Assembly: GCA_016342745.1 (NCBI GenBank)
Contig: JAEINT010000001.1
Location: 1-64,000 of the forward strand
DNA: 64,000 bases
Direction: 5' to 3'
From: Labilibaculum sp.
Lineage (GTDB): Bacteria; Bacteroidota; Bacteroidia; Bacteroidales; Marinifilaceae
Position numbers and translations under genes: made by a program. Shown here in pieces: positions 8,239-17,045 of the stretch (its first letter is position 1; every line of letters starts with the position of its first letter). The notes below the pieces were generated by a model. The model made no database searches. It saw nothing but the letters and a program-made list of their open reading frames with translations, and was not told the origin of the DNA.

Positions 8239-8682
8239 TTACATGTATTCTACGAGAGATTCTTTAAAAAGTTTAATGGTAAACGAAATTAATGGTCTGA
8301 AGGCTAGGTAAAAGCCGAAAATTGAGATAAGGATATCTGCGGTAATATAAGGTTTTAGATAGCTGTTTGGAATCTTTATAAAAAAGCTTGAACTTATTCT
8401 AAAGCAAAACTGAATCACAAAAAAAAGAAAAATTTGCAATCCATTTGGGTTAAAGTTATTTGCAAGATCAAAATCGCCTCTAACGATAGCCGAAAAGCTT
8501 CTGGAAAGTCCGGTTGATGGACTTTCGTAACCTGTTAATTGTGTATAAAAAGAGGGAACTGGATGCTTACCTCCTTCAGGGGAAAAAAGAGCAGAATAAA
8601 GAAAAATACATAGGATTATTCCTGCTAGAATATAGTTAACAATTTTATAGTTGTGTTTTGCAGAAATATGAGAACTAGTCAT
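8239..8682 (-). CDS. DUF2752-like membrane protein with lost cysteines
   Basis: 147 residues with about three hydrophobic segments (~14-30, ~84-98, ~112-132). The segment YTQLTGYESPSTGLSRSFSAIVRGDF...ANNFNPNG follows the DUF2752 pattern, which usually reads TGLPCPGCGLTRA...GD...A...NP. The family's CPxCG cysteines are replaced by Ser, so the metal or redox role they suggest is unlikely here. The start overlaps the stop of the upstream DUF4190-like gene by 8 bases, so the two are probably translationally coupled. DUF4190-DUF2752 pairs are common in Bacteroidota. The function is unknown. Confidence 0.65.
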   Translation of the reverse strand: MTSSHISAKHNYKIVNYILAGIILCIFLYSALFSPEGGKHPVPSFYTQLTGYESPSTGLSRSFSAIVRGDFDLANNFNPNGLQIFLFFVIQFCFRISSSFFIKIPNSYLKPYITADILISIFGFYLAFRPLISFTIKLFKESLVEYM

Positions 8683-9133
8683 TCTCTATTTTGATTTCAA
8701 TATTAATGCTATCGGTTTTGATGTGAATTGAGTCAACACAAACTTCGTCTAATTGTTCTTCTAGTTCGTGCAATGCATCTTGTAAATCTGGGTTGTGAAC
8801 AGATTCTTCAATTACTTCTTCGATAACATCTTCTACAAAATCTTCAATTTCATCTTCGTTTAAACTTGCAATTCCAACTACAAAAACCAACCACAAAGAG
8901 GCAGCTAAAACACCAATTACTGATACGATTAATGCACCAATATTAATTCCGCGTGCACCATTACTTTTATTCGCTTGAGCTAGGCCAATACTGCTTAATA
9001 CAATTGCAATAACACCAGGGATGATTGCAATAACACCTACACAAGGAATAAATCCCAACATAAAAGTTAAAATACCAAGTATTAATCCAATAATACCAAG
9101 TGTTTGTCCAGCATTTGTTCTCTCTTGTTCCAT
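8675..9133 (-). CDS. DUF4190-like membrane protein
   Basis: 152 residues with two glycine-rich transmembrane regions (about 13-50 and 63-90). The first contains GIIGLILGILT and PGVIAIVLSSIGL, as in DUF4190/DUF308-like proteins. A strongly acidic tail follows (ESVHNPDLQDALHELEEQLDE), then an amphipathic beta-like end. It is first in a three-gene minus-strand operon with the DUF2752-like protein and a small membrane protein. The molecular role is unknown; a membrane-associated accessory function is all the sequence supports. Confidence 0.65.
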   Translation of the reverse strand: MEQERTNAGQTLGIIGLILGILTFMLGFIPCVGVIAIIPGVIAIVLSSIGLAQANKSNGARGINIGALIVSVIGVLAASLWLVFVVGIASLNEDEIEDFVEDVIEEVIEESVHNPDLQDALHELEEQLDEVCVDSIHIKTDSINIEIKIEND

Positions 9134-9166
9134 GATTAAGTAGATTGATCCAATAGGGTAAAGGTA

Positions 9167-9676
9167 CTAATTTTTAGAGATAATATTGAAAAGATCTTCC
9201 TCAAGTGTTAATTCTGGACTTTCAATTATTCTCCCGATTTCTGTTTTACCTTTATAAATAATCATTGTTGGAACAAACTCAACTTGGTTTGCTTTTGCAT
9301 CATAACTAGGTGATTTTTTATAAGTGTCAAGAGCATGCATTTTAAGTTGAGGAAAGGGGAAGTTTATTTCTTCTAAAATTTTTATGAATCTAGGAACTTC
9401 TCGGTGGCTATCGTGGCACCAGGATCCAAAAATTAAATTAATAGAAATGTTTGCTAGTTTTTGATCCGTTAGTTGTTTTAGTGTTTCTTCTTTTATTTGG
9501 TAGGATTTATATTCCGGAGCATACCAATCTTTACAGAGGTCCATTTGGAAAGCTTCAAGGTTAACTTGTCCGTAAAGAATTTGTTTTTCTATTCGAGAAT
9601 CTTCTATCGTTTTATTTTGCGCTTGAAGGCTAATCGTAAGTATAGAAAGTAAAATTAGTAAGCTTAGTTTTTTCAT
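9167..9676 (-). CDS. Exported thioredoxin-fold protein
   Basis: About 169 residues starting MKKLSLLILLSILTISLQAQ, a clear signal peptide, so the protein acts in the periplasm. An upstream ATG at 9685 is an alternative start; longer versions run into the mutB region and are rejected. The body is thioredoxin-like: a beta strand NLIFGSWCHDSHREVPRF places a single cysteine in a WCHDS motif instead of CxxC, and EFVPTMIIYKG is the cis-Pro region. With only one active-site cysteine it is probably not a classical disulfide oxidoreductase. It lies after the mutB terminator and likely has its own promoter. Confidence 0.7.
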   Translation of the reverse strand: MKKLSLLILLSILTISLQAQNKTIEDSRIEKQILYGQVNLEAFQMDLCKDWYAPEYKSYQIKEETLKQLTDQKLANISINLIFGSWCHDSHREVPRFIKILEEINFPFPQLKMHALDTYKKSPSYDAKANQVEFVPTMIIYKGKTEIGRIIESPELTLEEDLFNIISKN

Positions 9677-9711
9677 TGCACTCATATTTAATTGAGGTAG
9701 AAATATAGCAC

Positions 9712-9743
9712 AAAAAAAAGACAGGAACATTGTTCCTGTCTTT
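9712..9743 (-). terminator. Terminator of the mutAB operon
   Basis: On the minus strand an 11-bp stem AAAGACAGGAA/TTCCTGTCTTT (9743-9733 with 9727-9717) is followed by eight T residues (9719-9712). It lies 22 bases after the stop codon of the large mutase subunit. Confidence 0.9.
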
Positions 9744-9764
9744 AAATATAGTGTAATAAAAGAA

Positions 9765-11921
9765 CTAGTCTTTGTATTGCTCAATTAGGATGTCAAGCAT
9801 TTGCATTGCACATTTTGATACTTTGGTACCAGGACCAAATACACCAACAACACCAGCTTCGTATAAGAAATCGTAATCCTGAGCTGGAATAACACCACCT
9901 GCAGTAACCATGATATCTTCACGACCTAATTTCTTTAATTCCTCGATAATTGCAGGAACCAAAGTTTTGTGACCAGCAGCCAATGAAGAAACACCTACGA
10001 TGTGTACATCATTTTCTACAGCTTGCTTAGCAGATTCTTCTGGAGTTTGGAACAATGGTCCCATATCAACGTCAAATCCTATATCAGCAAAACCAGTAGC
10101 AACAACTTTACCACCACGGTCATGACCATCTTGTCCCATTTTTGCTACCATGATACGAGGACGACGTCCTGTCATTTCAGCAAATTTATCTGCTAATTCT
10201 TTCGCGTTTGCGAAATCAGCATCTTGTCCTGATTCTGATGAATATACTCCTGACACAGTTCTAATTACGGCTTTATATCTTCCACAAATTTTCTCACATG
10301 CATCTGAAATCTCACCTAATGAAGCACGTAATTGTGCAGCTTTAACAGCAAGATCCAATAAGTTACCTTCACCTCCGTTTGCACAAGCAGTGATGGCTTC
10401 AAGAGCAGCTTGAACAGCTTTCTCGTCACGGTTAGCACGTAGCTTGTTCAATCTTTCGATTTGAGCAGTACGTACAGCAGTGTTATCTACTTCTAAAATA
10501 TCCAATGGATCTTCTTTCTCCAAACGATATTTGTTAGTACCTACAATAGTTTGAGTGTTCGCATCAATTTTAGCTTGAGTACGAGCAGCAGCTTCTTCGA
10601 TACGAAGTTTTGGAATACCAGACTCGATCGCTTTCGCCATACCACCTAATTTCTCAACTTCTTCGATGTGAGCCCAAGCTTTGTCTACTAGGTCTTGAGT
10701 TAATGACTCAACGTAGTATGAACCAGCCCATGGATCAACAGCTTTACAGATTGTAGTTTCATCTTGAATGTAAATCTGAGTATTACGAGCAATACGTGCA
10801 GAGAAGTCAGTTGGTAATGCAATCGCTTCATCCAAAGCATTGGTGTGAAGAGACTGAGTGTGACCTAATGCAGCAGCCATTGCTTCGATACAAGTACGTC
10901 CAACATTGTTGAAAGGATCTTGCTCAGTTAATGACCAACCAGAAGTTTGCGAGTGAGTACGCAATGCCATTGACTTAGGATTCTTAGGATCGAATTGTTT
11001 TACAATCTTAGACCATAGTAAACGACCAGCACGCATCTTAGCAATCTCCATGAAGTGATTCATTCCAATCGCCCAAAAGAATGACAAACGAGGTGCGAAT
11101 GTATCAACATCCATACCTGCAGCAACACCTTTCTTCAAGTACTCAAGACCATCAGCAAGTGTGTAAGCTAACTCGATATCTGCTGTAGCACCTGCTTCTT
11201 GCATGTGGTAACCAGAGATAGAAATAGAGTTAAACTTAGGCATCTTCTGCGAAGTAAATTCGAAGATATCAGCAATAATTTTCATTGAGAAATCTGGTGG
11301 GTAAATGTAAGTGTTACGCACCATAAATTCTTTTAGGATATCATTCTGGATTGTTCCAGAAAGTTGATCCAAACGAGCACCTTGCTCTAAACCTGCAACG
11401 ATGTAGAATGCTAATACTGGAAGTACAGCACCGTTCATTGTCATAGATACTGACATCTGATCCAATGGAATTTGATCGAAAAGGATCTCCATATCAAGAA
11501 TAGAGTCAATAGCAACCCCAGCTTTACCTACATCACCAATTACACGAGGATGATCTGAATCATATCCACGGTGAGTAGCCAAGTCAAATGCTACAGAAAG
11601 ACCTTTCTGACCAGCAGCAAGGTTACGACGGTAAAATGCATTTGATTCTTCAGCAGTAGAGAAACCTGCGTACTGACGAACAGTCCAAGGACGCAAAGGA
11701 TACATAGCTGAGTAAGGTCCACGTAGGAATGGAGGTAAACCAGAAACAAAGTTCAAGTGCTCCATACCTTCTAAATCTTCCTTGTTAAAAGCTGTTTTAA
11801 CCGGAATTTGTTCTGGTGTCATCCAAGATTTTTCAATGCCGTTTTCTTTTTCCCATTCCTGAGAAGTAGCTGCAGCTCTTTGAGATGACTTGATATTTAT
11901 ATCTTTAAAATTTGGCTTCAT
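9765..11921 (-). CDS. mutB: Methylmalonyl-CoA mutase large (catalytic) subunit
   Basis: 718-residue adenosylcobalamin enzyme interconverting (R)-methylmalonyl-CoA and succinyl-CoA, the key step of succinate-propionate metabolism. The N-terminal TIM barrel carries the substrate-binding family sequences ([48 protein letters not shown]). The C-terminal Rossmann domain carries the B12 motif DGHDRG (598-603, H600 being the cobalt ligand), with SSLAAGHK and AGGVIP. The start is the ATG at 11921; a TTG 18 bases upstream in an A-rich run is less likely. It follows mutA by 55 bases in one operon, closed by a strong terminator. It acts as a heterodimer with the small subunit. Confidence 0.97.
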   Translation of the reverse strand: MKPNFKDINIKSSQRAAATSQEWEKENGIEKSWMTPEQIPVKTAFNKEDLEGMEHLNFVSGLPPFLRGPYSAMYPLRPWTVRQYAGFSTAEESNAFYRRNLAAGQKGLSVAFDLATHRGYDSDHPRVIGDVGKAGVAIDSILDMEILFDQIPLDQMSVSMTMNGAVLPVLAFYIVAGLEQGARLDQLSGTIQNDILKEFMVRNTYIYPPDFSMKIIADIFEFTSQKMPKFNSISISGYHMQEAGATADIELAYTLADGLEYLKKGVAAGMDVDTFAPRLSFFWAIGMNHFMEIAKMRAGRLLWSKIVKQFDPKNPKSMALRTHSQTSGWSLTEQDPFNNVGRTCIEAMAAALGHTQSLHTNALDEAIALPTDFSARIARNTQIYIQDETTICKAVDPWAGSYYVESLTQDLVDKAWAHIEEVEKLGGMAKAIESGIPKLRIEEAAARTQAKIDANTQTIVGTNKYRLEKEDPLDILEVDNTAVRTAQIERLNKLRANRDEKAVQAALEAITACANGGEGNLLDLAVKAAQLRASLGEISDACEKICGRYKAVIRTVSGVYSSESGQDADFANAKELADKFAEMTGRRPRIMVAKMGQDGHDRGGKVVATGFADIGFDVDMGPLFQTPEESAKQAVENDVHIVGVSSLAAGHKTLVPAIIEELKKLGREDIMVTAGGVIPAQDYDFLYEAGVVGVFGPGTKVSKCAMQMLDILIEQYKD

Positions 11922-11976
11922 TTTTTTCTTTTTTTGCAATTAGCTTTTCGATAATTTTTCAATTATAAATCACCAA

Positions 11977-13839
11977 TTAAATTCCTAACTCTGCTTGATA
12001 TGCTCCTAAAGTTTCAAGAACGTTAGACTTCACGTTAACGAAGTTCTTAATGCCCTTAGCTTTTAACTCGTCAGCACATGCTGGAGCACCTGCTACAACA
12101 AGAGTTGCACTTCCTTTAAGCGCTTCGAAAAGCTCAGGAGCGATAGTTGCGTACTCATCATCTGATGAACAAATCACAACAATCTTAGCATTCTTCTCTG
12201 TTACGAATTTCACACCTTCTTCAACTGAAGTAAAACCATTGTGGTCTTCAACATCGAATCCAGCACAAGCGAAGAAGTTACATGCAAATTGTGCACGAGC
12301 CTTACGCATGTTCAAGTTACCGATAGGGAACATCATCACTTTTGGACGACCATTTCCTTTAGCGTAAATATCAGTTTTGTTACGAAGAGCTTCGAAAGCT
12401 TGAGCACCACGGTATGGTTTCAATGTTTCGCAAACTGCATCGGCAGCTGTTTTATCAACAGGAGCAAGAACAGCTTCTGGAAGAGTTTCTAAAACTTCAC
12501 CGAAGTTAGGGAACTGATTAGTTCCTAGGAAATTCTCTTTACGAGTAGCAATTGCTAAATCTCTTTTCTGAGCAGTAGCTTTAATAGTGTCTTGAACGAA
12601 TCCAGCTTTGAAAGCAGCAAGGTATCCACCTTTGTCTTCAACAGCTAAGAATAATTTCCAAGCTTCTTCAGCAATCGACTCAGTTAATGACTCAATATAG
12701 TATGAACCAGCAGCAGGGTCAGCAATCTTACCCAAGTGCGATTCTTCTTTTAATAATAATTGTTGGTTACGAGCAATTCTTTCAGAGAATACTGAAGACT
12801 CAGCATAAACAGAATCGAAAGGCTTAACTGTGAATGAATCCAAACCACCTAAAACAGCAGACATAGACTCAGTTTGAGTACGTAACATGTTTACATATGG
12901 ATCATATACAGATTTGTTCCACTCTGAAGTTTCACCATGAACAAACATTTTGCAAACTTCTTCGTTCGAAGCACCAAATGCTTTTACGATGTTAGCCCAT
13001 AACATACGTCCAGCTCTTAGCTTAGCAATCTCCATGAAATATTTAGAGCTTGTTGCAAAGTTGAAACGGATTTTTGGAGCTACTTCATCAACAGAAAGTC
13101 CAGCTTCAATCATTTTGCCTAGGTACTCAGCACCTGAAGCTAAAGAGAAACCTAATTCTTCAACAATTGAAGATCCAGAGTTGTTGAATAAGCTACCACC
13201 AACTGCAATAACCTTGAAGTTTGGAAGTGCTTTCGCAGCTTCTACAGCTTCTTTTACAAACTTGTAAGAATTTTCTTCTGATCCACAAAAGTTACCAACA
13301 GTACTGAATCCAGAATTGATATCGATAGAAACCCCGCCATTTAATCTATCTAAAGCGATACCTTTTTCAGTTGCAATTGCCTGTAGGTTTTTGATTAATT
13401 CAACAGAACCGTGAGATTTTTCGAAGTTAATCTCAACACAATCCAAGAAAACACCTTCTAACAAAGTAGATAATTCTTCTTTGCTTAGGTCTTTCCAATT
13501 CAATACGAATCCGATTGAATCAACACCTTTGTTCATGATGTCAAGAGCTGTTGCATTAGCTACTTTTACATCTTTTACAATAATATCTTGACGAACTAAC
13601 CAGTCGTTGTTGTCTTTTTTATTACCACGAACATAAGGGAAATCTCCAGGATAAGTATTCATGAAGGCTTTGTCATCCATGTTCTCCAGTCTGTAGAAAG
13701 GCTGCACATTGAATCCTTCATTAGTTCTCCAAACCAACTTTCTATCAAAGTCAGCACCTTTTAGATCTTTAGTGATTTTGTCAATCCACTCTTGGGTCGA
13801 TTGAGGAGCAAAGTCACTAAAAAGTTTATTATCTGCCAT
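11977..13839 (-). CDS. mutA: Methylmalonyl-CoA mutase small subunit
   Basis: 620-residue non-catalytic partner of the large subunit. It has the same barrel plus Rossmann layout (IARNQQLLLKEESHLGKIADPAAGSYYIESLT matches the mutase family), but the C-terminal domain has NMRKARAQFACNFFACAGFDV where the large subunit has the DGHDRG cobalamin motif. It therefore cannot bind B12 in the normal way, as is usual for the beta chain. It is first gene of the mutAB operon; codon use (GCA/GCT-rich alanines) looks highly expressed. Which carboxylation or epimerase genes complete the pathway cannot be seen in this window. Confidence 0.95.
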   Translation of the reverse strand: MADNKLFSDFAPQSTQEWIDKITKDLKGADFDRKLVWRTNEGFNVQPFYRLENMDDKAFMNTYPGDFPYVRGNKKDNNDWLVRQDIIVKDVKVANATALDIMNKGVDSIGFVLNWKDLSKEELSTLLEGVFLDCVEINFEKSHGSVELIKNLQAIATEKGIALDRLNGGVSIDINSGFSTVGNFCGSEENSYKFVKEAVEAAKALPNFKVIAVGGSLFNNSGSSIVEELGFSLASGAEYLGKMIEAGLSVDEVAPKIRFNFATSSKYFMEIAKLRAGRMLWANIVKAFGASNEEVCKMFVHGETSEWNKSVYDPYVNMLRTQTESMSAVLGGLDSFTVKPFDSVYAESSVFSERIARNQQLLLKEESHLGKIADPAAGSYYIESLTESIAEEAWKLFLAVEDKGGYLAAFKAGFVQDTIKATAQKRDLAIATRKENFLGTNQFPNFGEVLETLPEAVLAPVDKTAADAVCETLKPYRGAQAFEALRNKTDIYAKGNGRPKVMMFPIGNLNMRKARAQFACNFFACAGFDVEDHNGFTSVEEGVKFVTEKNAKIVVICSSDDEYATIAPELFEALKGSATLVVAGAPACADELKAKGIKNFVNVKSNVLETLGAYQAELGI

Positions 13840-13907
13840 AACTGTAACTGTTTAAAAATTAGAGTCTAAAAATAAGACCTTTTTATCATTTACGGAAAGT
13901 TTAAAAA

Positions 13908-13934
13908 ATGTTCTTAATCATACTTTTAGAACAT
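13908..13934 (-). terminator. Probable terminator of the EEP lipoprotein gene
   Basis: On the minus strand ATGTTCT ... AGAACAT (7 bp, 13-base loop) is followed by TTTTTT. It sits 9 bases beyond the stop codon at 13943. Confidence 0.55.
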
Positions 13935-13942
13935 GAAAAACT

Positions 13943-14998
13943 CTATTGTTTTGTGTTAAATTCTACTATAATCGGAGCATGGTCAGACACTTGCATCCAC
14001 TGTTGGAGTGTTGTGCCACTGTTTGGAATAAATGCTCCATTGGTAAAAAGGAAATCTAACTTGCGATTCCAGTACCCATTTTTGTCTGTTGTATGCGTAA
14101 AGTGCTTCGAATTGTCATTTTTATAATCCTCTAATAATATCGCCGGATTATAATCTTCATAAAATGGGATCATCCAATCGGTTTCTTCTGTATAATTATC
14201 TGCTTCAAAATCCCCATCGGTACAAGCCGAATCATCAAATTGGCTAGTATGTTTGCTGTAAGGCGGAAGGGAATTAAAGTCTCCACCAAATATGAATCGT
14301 TCACCATTTTGTTTTAGAGAATCGATATGTGACTTAATAATATCCAGTTGTTTTTTCTTTGTATCATCTTTTGCATAAGCAGATGCGTGAGTTGTAAGCA
14401 GGTGTACGGTCTTACCTTCATGCTCTAGCTTAATTCCCAAGATATTCCTTTTTAGATAAAAGTAACGAACGATAAAATTTTGCGATTTAATTAAAGGAAG
14501 TGTTATGCGTTTTGCATCGGTAAACTTCCATTTCGATAAAATAGCATTTCCCGAATCCATTTTACCGATTCCATCGCTAGGAATGTGTTTGGCTTTCCAT
14601 TGCGAAGCGTAGGCTGCAAAATTAAAATCAGTATTGTCAAGCAAATATTGAACTTGATCTACAAAGGCACTTCGTTTTGCATTTACATCTGCCTCCTGTA
14701 TCATTAAAATGTCAGGATTTACTTCACGGATTTTTTCAGCCACAGCTGACATGTTTTCCAAAACTTCAGATTCTTCCATAATCACCCTTTCTCCGTGGCA
14801 ATCGAAGAAGAAATCGATTCGACCCCCTCCAAATTTAATGTTCCATGTCATTACTTTTAATGTGTCAGGAAAAGCAAATTCTTTCTGTTCTATACTTTCA
14901 TATAGCGATACTTCATCTCCTATTTTAGTTGCAAAAGGATCACAAGCTGCGAAAAGTAAGATTAATAATACGAGATATATTTTTCCAAATTTATTCAT
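13943..14998 (-). CDS. Endonuclease/exonuclease/phosphatase-family lipoprotein
   Basis: 351 residues. The N-terminus MNKFGKIYLVLLILLFAACDP carries a lipobox (FAAC, Cys19), so it is an envelope lipoprotein. The rest is an EEP (DNase I-like) fold: MTWNIKFGGG near 49-58, MIQEAD (metal-binding Glu), LLTTHASA, GGDFNSLPP (~239) and SDHAPI near the C-terminus (catalytic Asp-His). Members hydrolyse phosphodiesters or phosphomonoesters; nuclease or sphingomyelinase/phosphatase activity cannot be distinguished here. It is a single gene. Confidence 0.8.
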   Translation of the reverse strand: MNKFGKIYLVLLILLFAACDPFATKIGDEVSLYESIEQKEFAFPDTLKVMTWNIKFGGGRIDFFFDCHGERVIMEESEVLENMSAVAEKIREVNPDILMIQEADVNAKRSAFVDQVQYLLDNTDFNFAAYASQWKAKHIPSDGIGKMDSGNAILSKWKFTDAKRITLPLIKSQNFIVRYFYLKRNILGIKLEHEGKTVHLLTTHASAYAKDDTKKKQLDIIKSHIDSLKQNGERFIFGGDFNSLPPYSKHTSQFDDSACTDGDFEADNYTEETDWMIPFYEDYNPAILLEDYKNDNSKHFTHTTDKNGYWNRKLDFLFTNGAFIPNSGTTLQQWMQVSDHAPIIVEFNTKQ

Positions 14999-15078
14999 GT
15001 CATTATATTACAATGAGTAAATCCATAAACATAGAAAATCAAATATGATTGTGATAATTGGTTGATAGAGAGTATTTC

Positions 15079-15420
15079 TTAGAGAATTTCTTCCATTGTT
15101 TCAGCAGGAACAGCAAATATTGCTCTGTGATCATTAACCACAATTGGTCTTTGAATTAGATTTGGGAATTCGATTAGAATTTTAATCCATTCATCGTCGT
15201 TAAAATTTTTACCCTTAAAGTCTGTTTTGTAGATTTTTTCATGAGTTCGAATGATTTCAACAGGTTTCTTTGCCATTCTCATCAATACGTCGGCAAGTTC
15301 TGCTTCTGTATATTCTTCTTTCAGGTACAAACGGATTTCAGGCTCTAAGCCTTTGTCTTGTAGGTATTTTAATCCAGCTCTACTTTTAGAACAACGAGGA
15401 TTGTGATATATTTTTAACAT
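15079..15420 (-). CDS. ArsC/Spx-family glutaredoxin-like protein (arsenate reductase family)
   Basis: 113-residue thioredoxin-fold protein starting MLKIYHNPRCSKSRAGLKYL. Cys10 in NPRCSKSR is the catalytic cysteine of the ArsC family. FPNLIQRPIVV matches the conserved LIQRPIV region with the arginine that contacts arsenate in ArsC. There are no arsenical pump or ArsR genes nearby, so a role in arsenic resistance is not supported by context. It may be a housekeeping YffB/ArsC-like reductase. Confidence 0.85.
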   Translation of the reverse strand: MLKIYHNPRCSKSRAGLKYLQDKGLEPEIRLYLKEEYTEAELADVLMRMAKKPVEIIRTHEKIYKTDFKGKNFNDDEWIKILIEFPNLIQRPIVVNDHRAIFAVPAETMEEIL

Positions 15421-15615
15421 GTTTAATTCTGGTTTATAGTTTAAAGTGATACAAATATACGTCTTTCAGCTTTATCGAGGAGAATTGAATTTGTGTTTTG
15501 TAAATTAAAAAAAAGCTTGAAAAATTAATTTAGGAAAGAATTGTCAGTCGTAAGACAAAATTATTCATTATTCTTTACTAAGTTTGAATTATATAAATAG
15601 ATATATAACTACAGT

Positions 15616-15822
15616 ATGGTAAAGCAATTCATATCAAATAGGAAATTTGAATTAATTGGTGGTCTAGTAGGCCTTTTAGGAGGATTTCTTTATTGGAAAT
15701 ATGTTGGATGTGTAAGTGGAACTTGCGTAATACAGGCCAATTGGTATACAATGGTTCCTTACGGGGTGTTGTTCGGAGTTTTAATTGGAGGGATGTTTAA
15801 ACCCAAAAAAACAAAAGTGTAG
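15616..15822 (+). CDS. DUF6132-like small membrane protein
   Basis: 68 residues with two transmembrane helices (about 11-30 and 45-61) joined by a short loop YVGCVSGTCVIQANW with two cysteines five residues apart. This GCxxGTC loop between two glycine-rich helices fits the small DUF6132 family as I recall it. The function is unknown. The stop codon is embedded in the left arm of the hairpin repeat at 15819-15846. Confidence 0.65.
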   Translation: MVKQFISNRKFELIGGLVGLLGGFLYWKYVGCVSGTCVIQANWYTMVPYGVLFGVLIGGMFKPKKTKV

Positions 15823-15846
15823 AGACGTTGCAGGTAACGTCCCTAC
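15819..15846. repeat. Palindromic intergenic hairpin (GTAG-GACGTT type)
   Basis: GTAGAGACGTT (15819-15829) pairs with AACGTCCCTAC (15836-15846) over a 6-base loop, with one A/C mismatch. Hairpins of this GTAGAGACGT...ACGTCTCTAC form are scattered between genes in many Bacteroidota genomes. It contains the stop codon of the small membrane protein and lies six bases before the convergent prfB stop, so it may also act as a weak terminator. Confidence 0.65.
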
Positions 15847-15852
15847 GGTATT

Positions 15853-16951
15853 TTATTTTTTTTCGTCATTACTAAATTCCATTAGGAATGCTTTAATGAA
15901 TCCATCCAAATCACCATCTAAAACGGCTTGAACATTGGATGTTTCGTGGCCTGTTCTCACATCCTTAACTAGCTTGTAAGGTTGCATTACATAGGACCGA
16001 ATTTGCGATCCCCATTCAATTTTCTTTTTAGAACCTTCAATTTTATCAGTCTCTTCCTGACGTTTTCTTAGTTCCAATTCATACAACTGCGATTTTAGCA
16101 ATCGAAGTGCATTTTCACGATTTCCGTGTTGTGAACGGGTTTCGGTATTTTCAATAATAATGCCAGTAGGAGCATGTCGTAATCGCACACCAGTTTCTAC
16201 CTTGTTCACATTCTGTCCACCTGCACCACCTGAACGAAATGTGTCCCAAGAAATATCAGCAGGATTAATTTCGATTTCGATTGTATCATCAATAGCAGGA
16301 TATACATAGACCGATGCAAAAGTGGTCATTCGTTTGTTGGCAGAATTAAACGGAGAAAGGCGAACCAAACGGTGTACACCATTTTCCGATTTCAAATATC
16401 CGTAAGCAAAATCACCTTCAATTTCGATAGTTGCCGACTTTATTCCAGCTTCGTCACCTTCCTGATATTCTAAGGAAGTCACCTTATAGCCATGAGCTTC
16501 TCCATATCTTAAATACATTCGATAAAGCATTTCGCACCAATCGCAACTCTCAGTACCACCAGCACCCGAATTTATTTTCAGAATAGCACCTAGCTTATCC
16601 TCATCTTTCCCGAGCATATTTTTAAGCTCTAAAGCTTCAATTAATGTTTCGCTTGCAGCAAATTGCTCATCAACTTCTTCAGGAGATGCTTCATTTTCTT
16701 TGGCGAAATCAAACAAAATCTGAAGGTCATCAATGGCTTCTTTTATCTCATTGTATGATTCTACCCAAGATTTTATTCCACGAAGCTTTTTCATTTGAAC
16801 TTCGGCCTCTTTTGGATTGTCCCAAAAACCTGGAGCCTGAGTTCTCATTTCATCTTCTTGTATCTGTATTAATTTGGCATCAATGTCAAAGATACCTCCT
16901 TAACGCTGCCGTGCGTTCCGCTAAATCTTTTAGCTGGTCTATTGTTATCAT
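15853..16951 (-). CDS. prfB: Peptide chain release factor 2, made by programmed +1 frameshift
   Basis: RF2 releases peptides at UGA and UAA codons on the ribosome. The gene starts at the ATG at 16951. Codons 1-20 read [21 protein letters not shown] and meet an in-frame TGA at 16888-16886; a +1 shift at CTT-TGA-C continues with [24 protein letters not shown] to the stop, giving about 365 residues. Hallmarks are [10 protein letters not shown] (the SPF stop-codon recognition region) and [20 protein letters not shown] (the GGQ peptidyl-hydrolysis loop). The open frame from 16848 alone would miss the N-terminus. A -7 box and the terminator of the upstream gene lie directly before it. Confidence 0.95.
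16885..16900 (-). promoter_or_regulatory. prfB autoregulatory frameshift site
   Basis: On the minus strand: AGGAGG (16900-16895), TAT, then CTT TGA C (16891-16885). A Shine-Dalgarno sequence three bases before a CUU-UGA slippery stop is the classical RF2 autoregulation signal: low RF2 lets the ribosome slip +1 past UGA. It is one of very few strong Shine-Dalgarno sequences in this window. Confidence 0.93.
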
Positions 16952-16981
16952 TTTAATATTTTCTGATTTGTGAATTTCAAG

Positions 16982-16989
16982 CAAAGGTA
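16982..16989 (-). promoter_or_regulatory. -7 box of prfB
   Basis: TACCTTTG on the minus strand fits TAnnTTTG and lies 31 bases before the prfB ATG. The corresponding -33 position falls inside the preceding terminator hairpin and has no TTG, so the promoter is only partly supported. Confidence 0.45.
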
Positions 16990-16990
16990 A

Positions 16991-17027
16991 TAAAAAACGC
17001 CGCCTGAAGAACTTCCTCAGACGGCGT
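16991..17027 (-). terminator. Terminator of the LPP20-like lipoprotein gene
   Basis: On the minus strand ACGCCG-T-CTGA pairs with TCAG-G-CGGCGT (one mismatch, loop of about nine bases), followed by TTTTTT. It lies 18 bases after the stop codon at 17046. Confidence 0.85.
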
Positions 17028-17045
17028 AAAATATTTATTTTTCTC

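Noticed and set aside
9686-9784. Extended thioredoxin-like protein reaching into mutB.
   Set aside because: It would run through the mutB terminator and lose the clean signal peptide MKKLSLLILLS.
10002-13267. Several plus-strand open frames of 60-105 codons across the mutAB genes.
   Set aside because: They lie opposite two highly conserved, motif-complete coding sequences and have no recognisable domains.
15079-15420. Arsenic resistance locus.
   Set aside because: Only an ArsC-like reductase is present; no ArsR, ArsB/Acr3 or ArsM gene is nearby.
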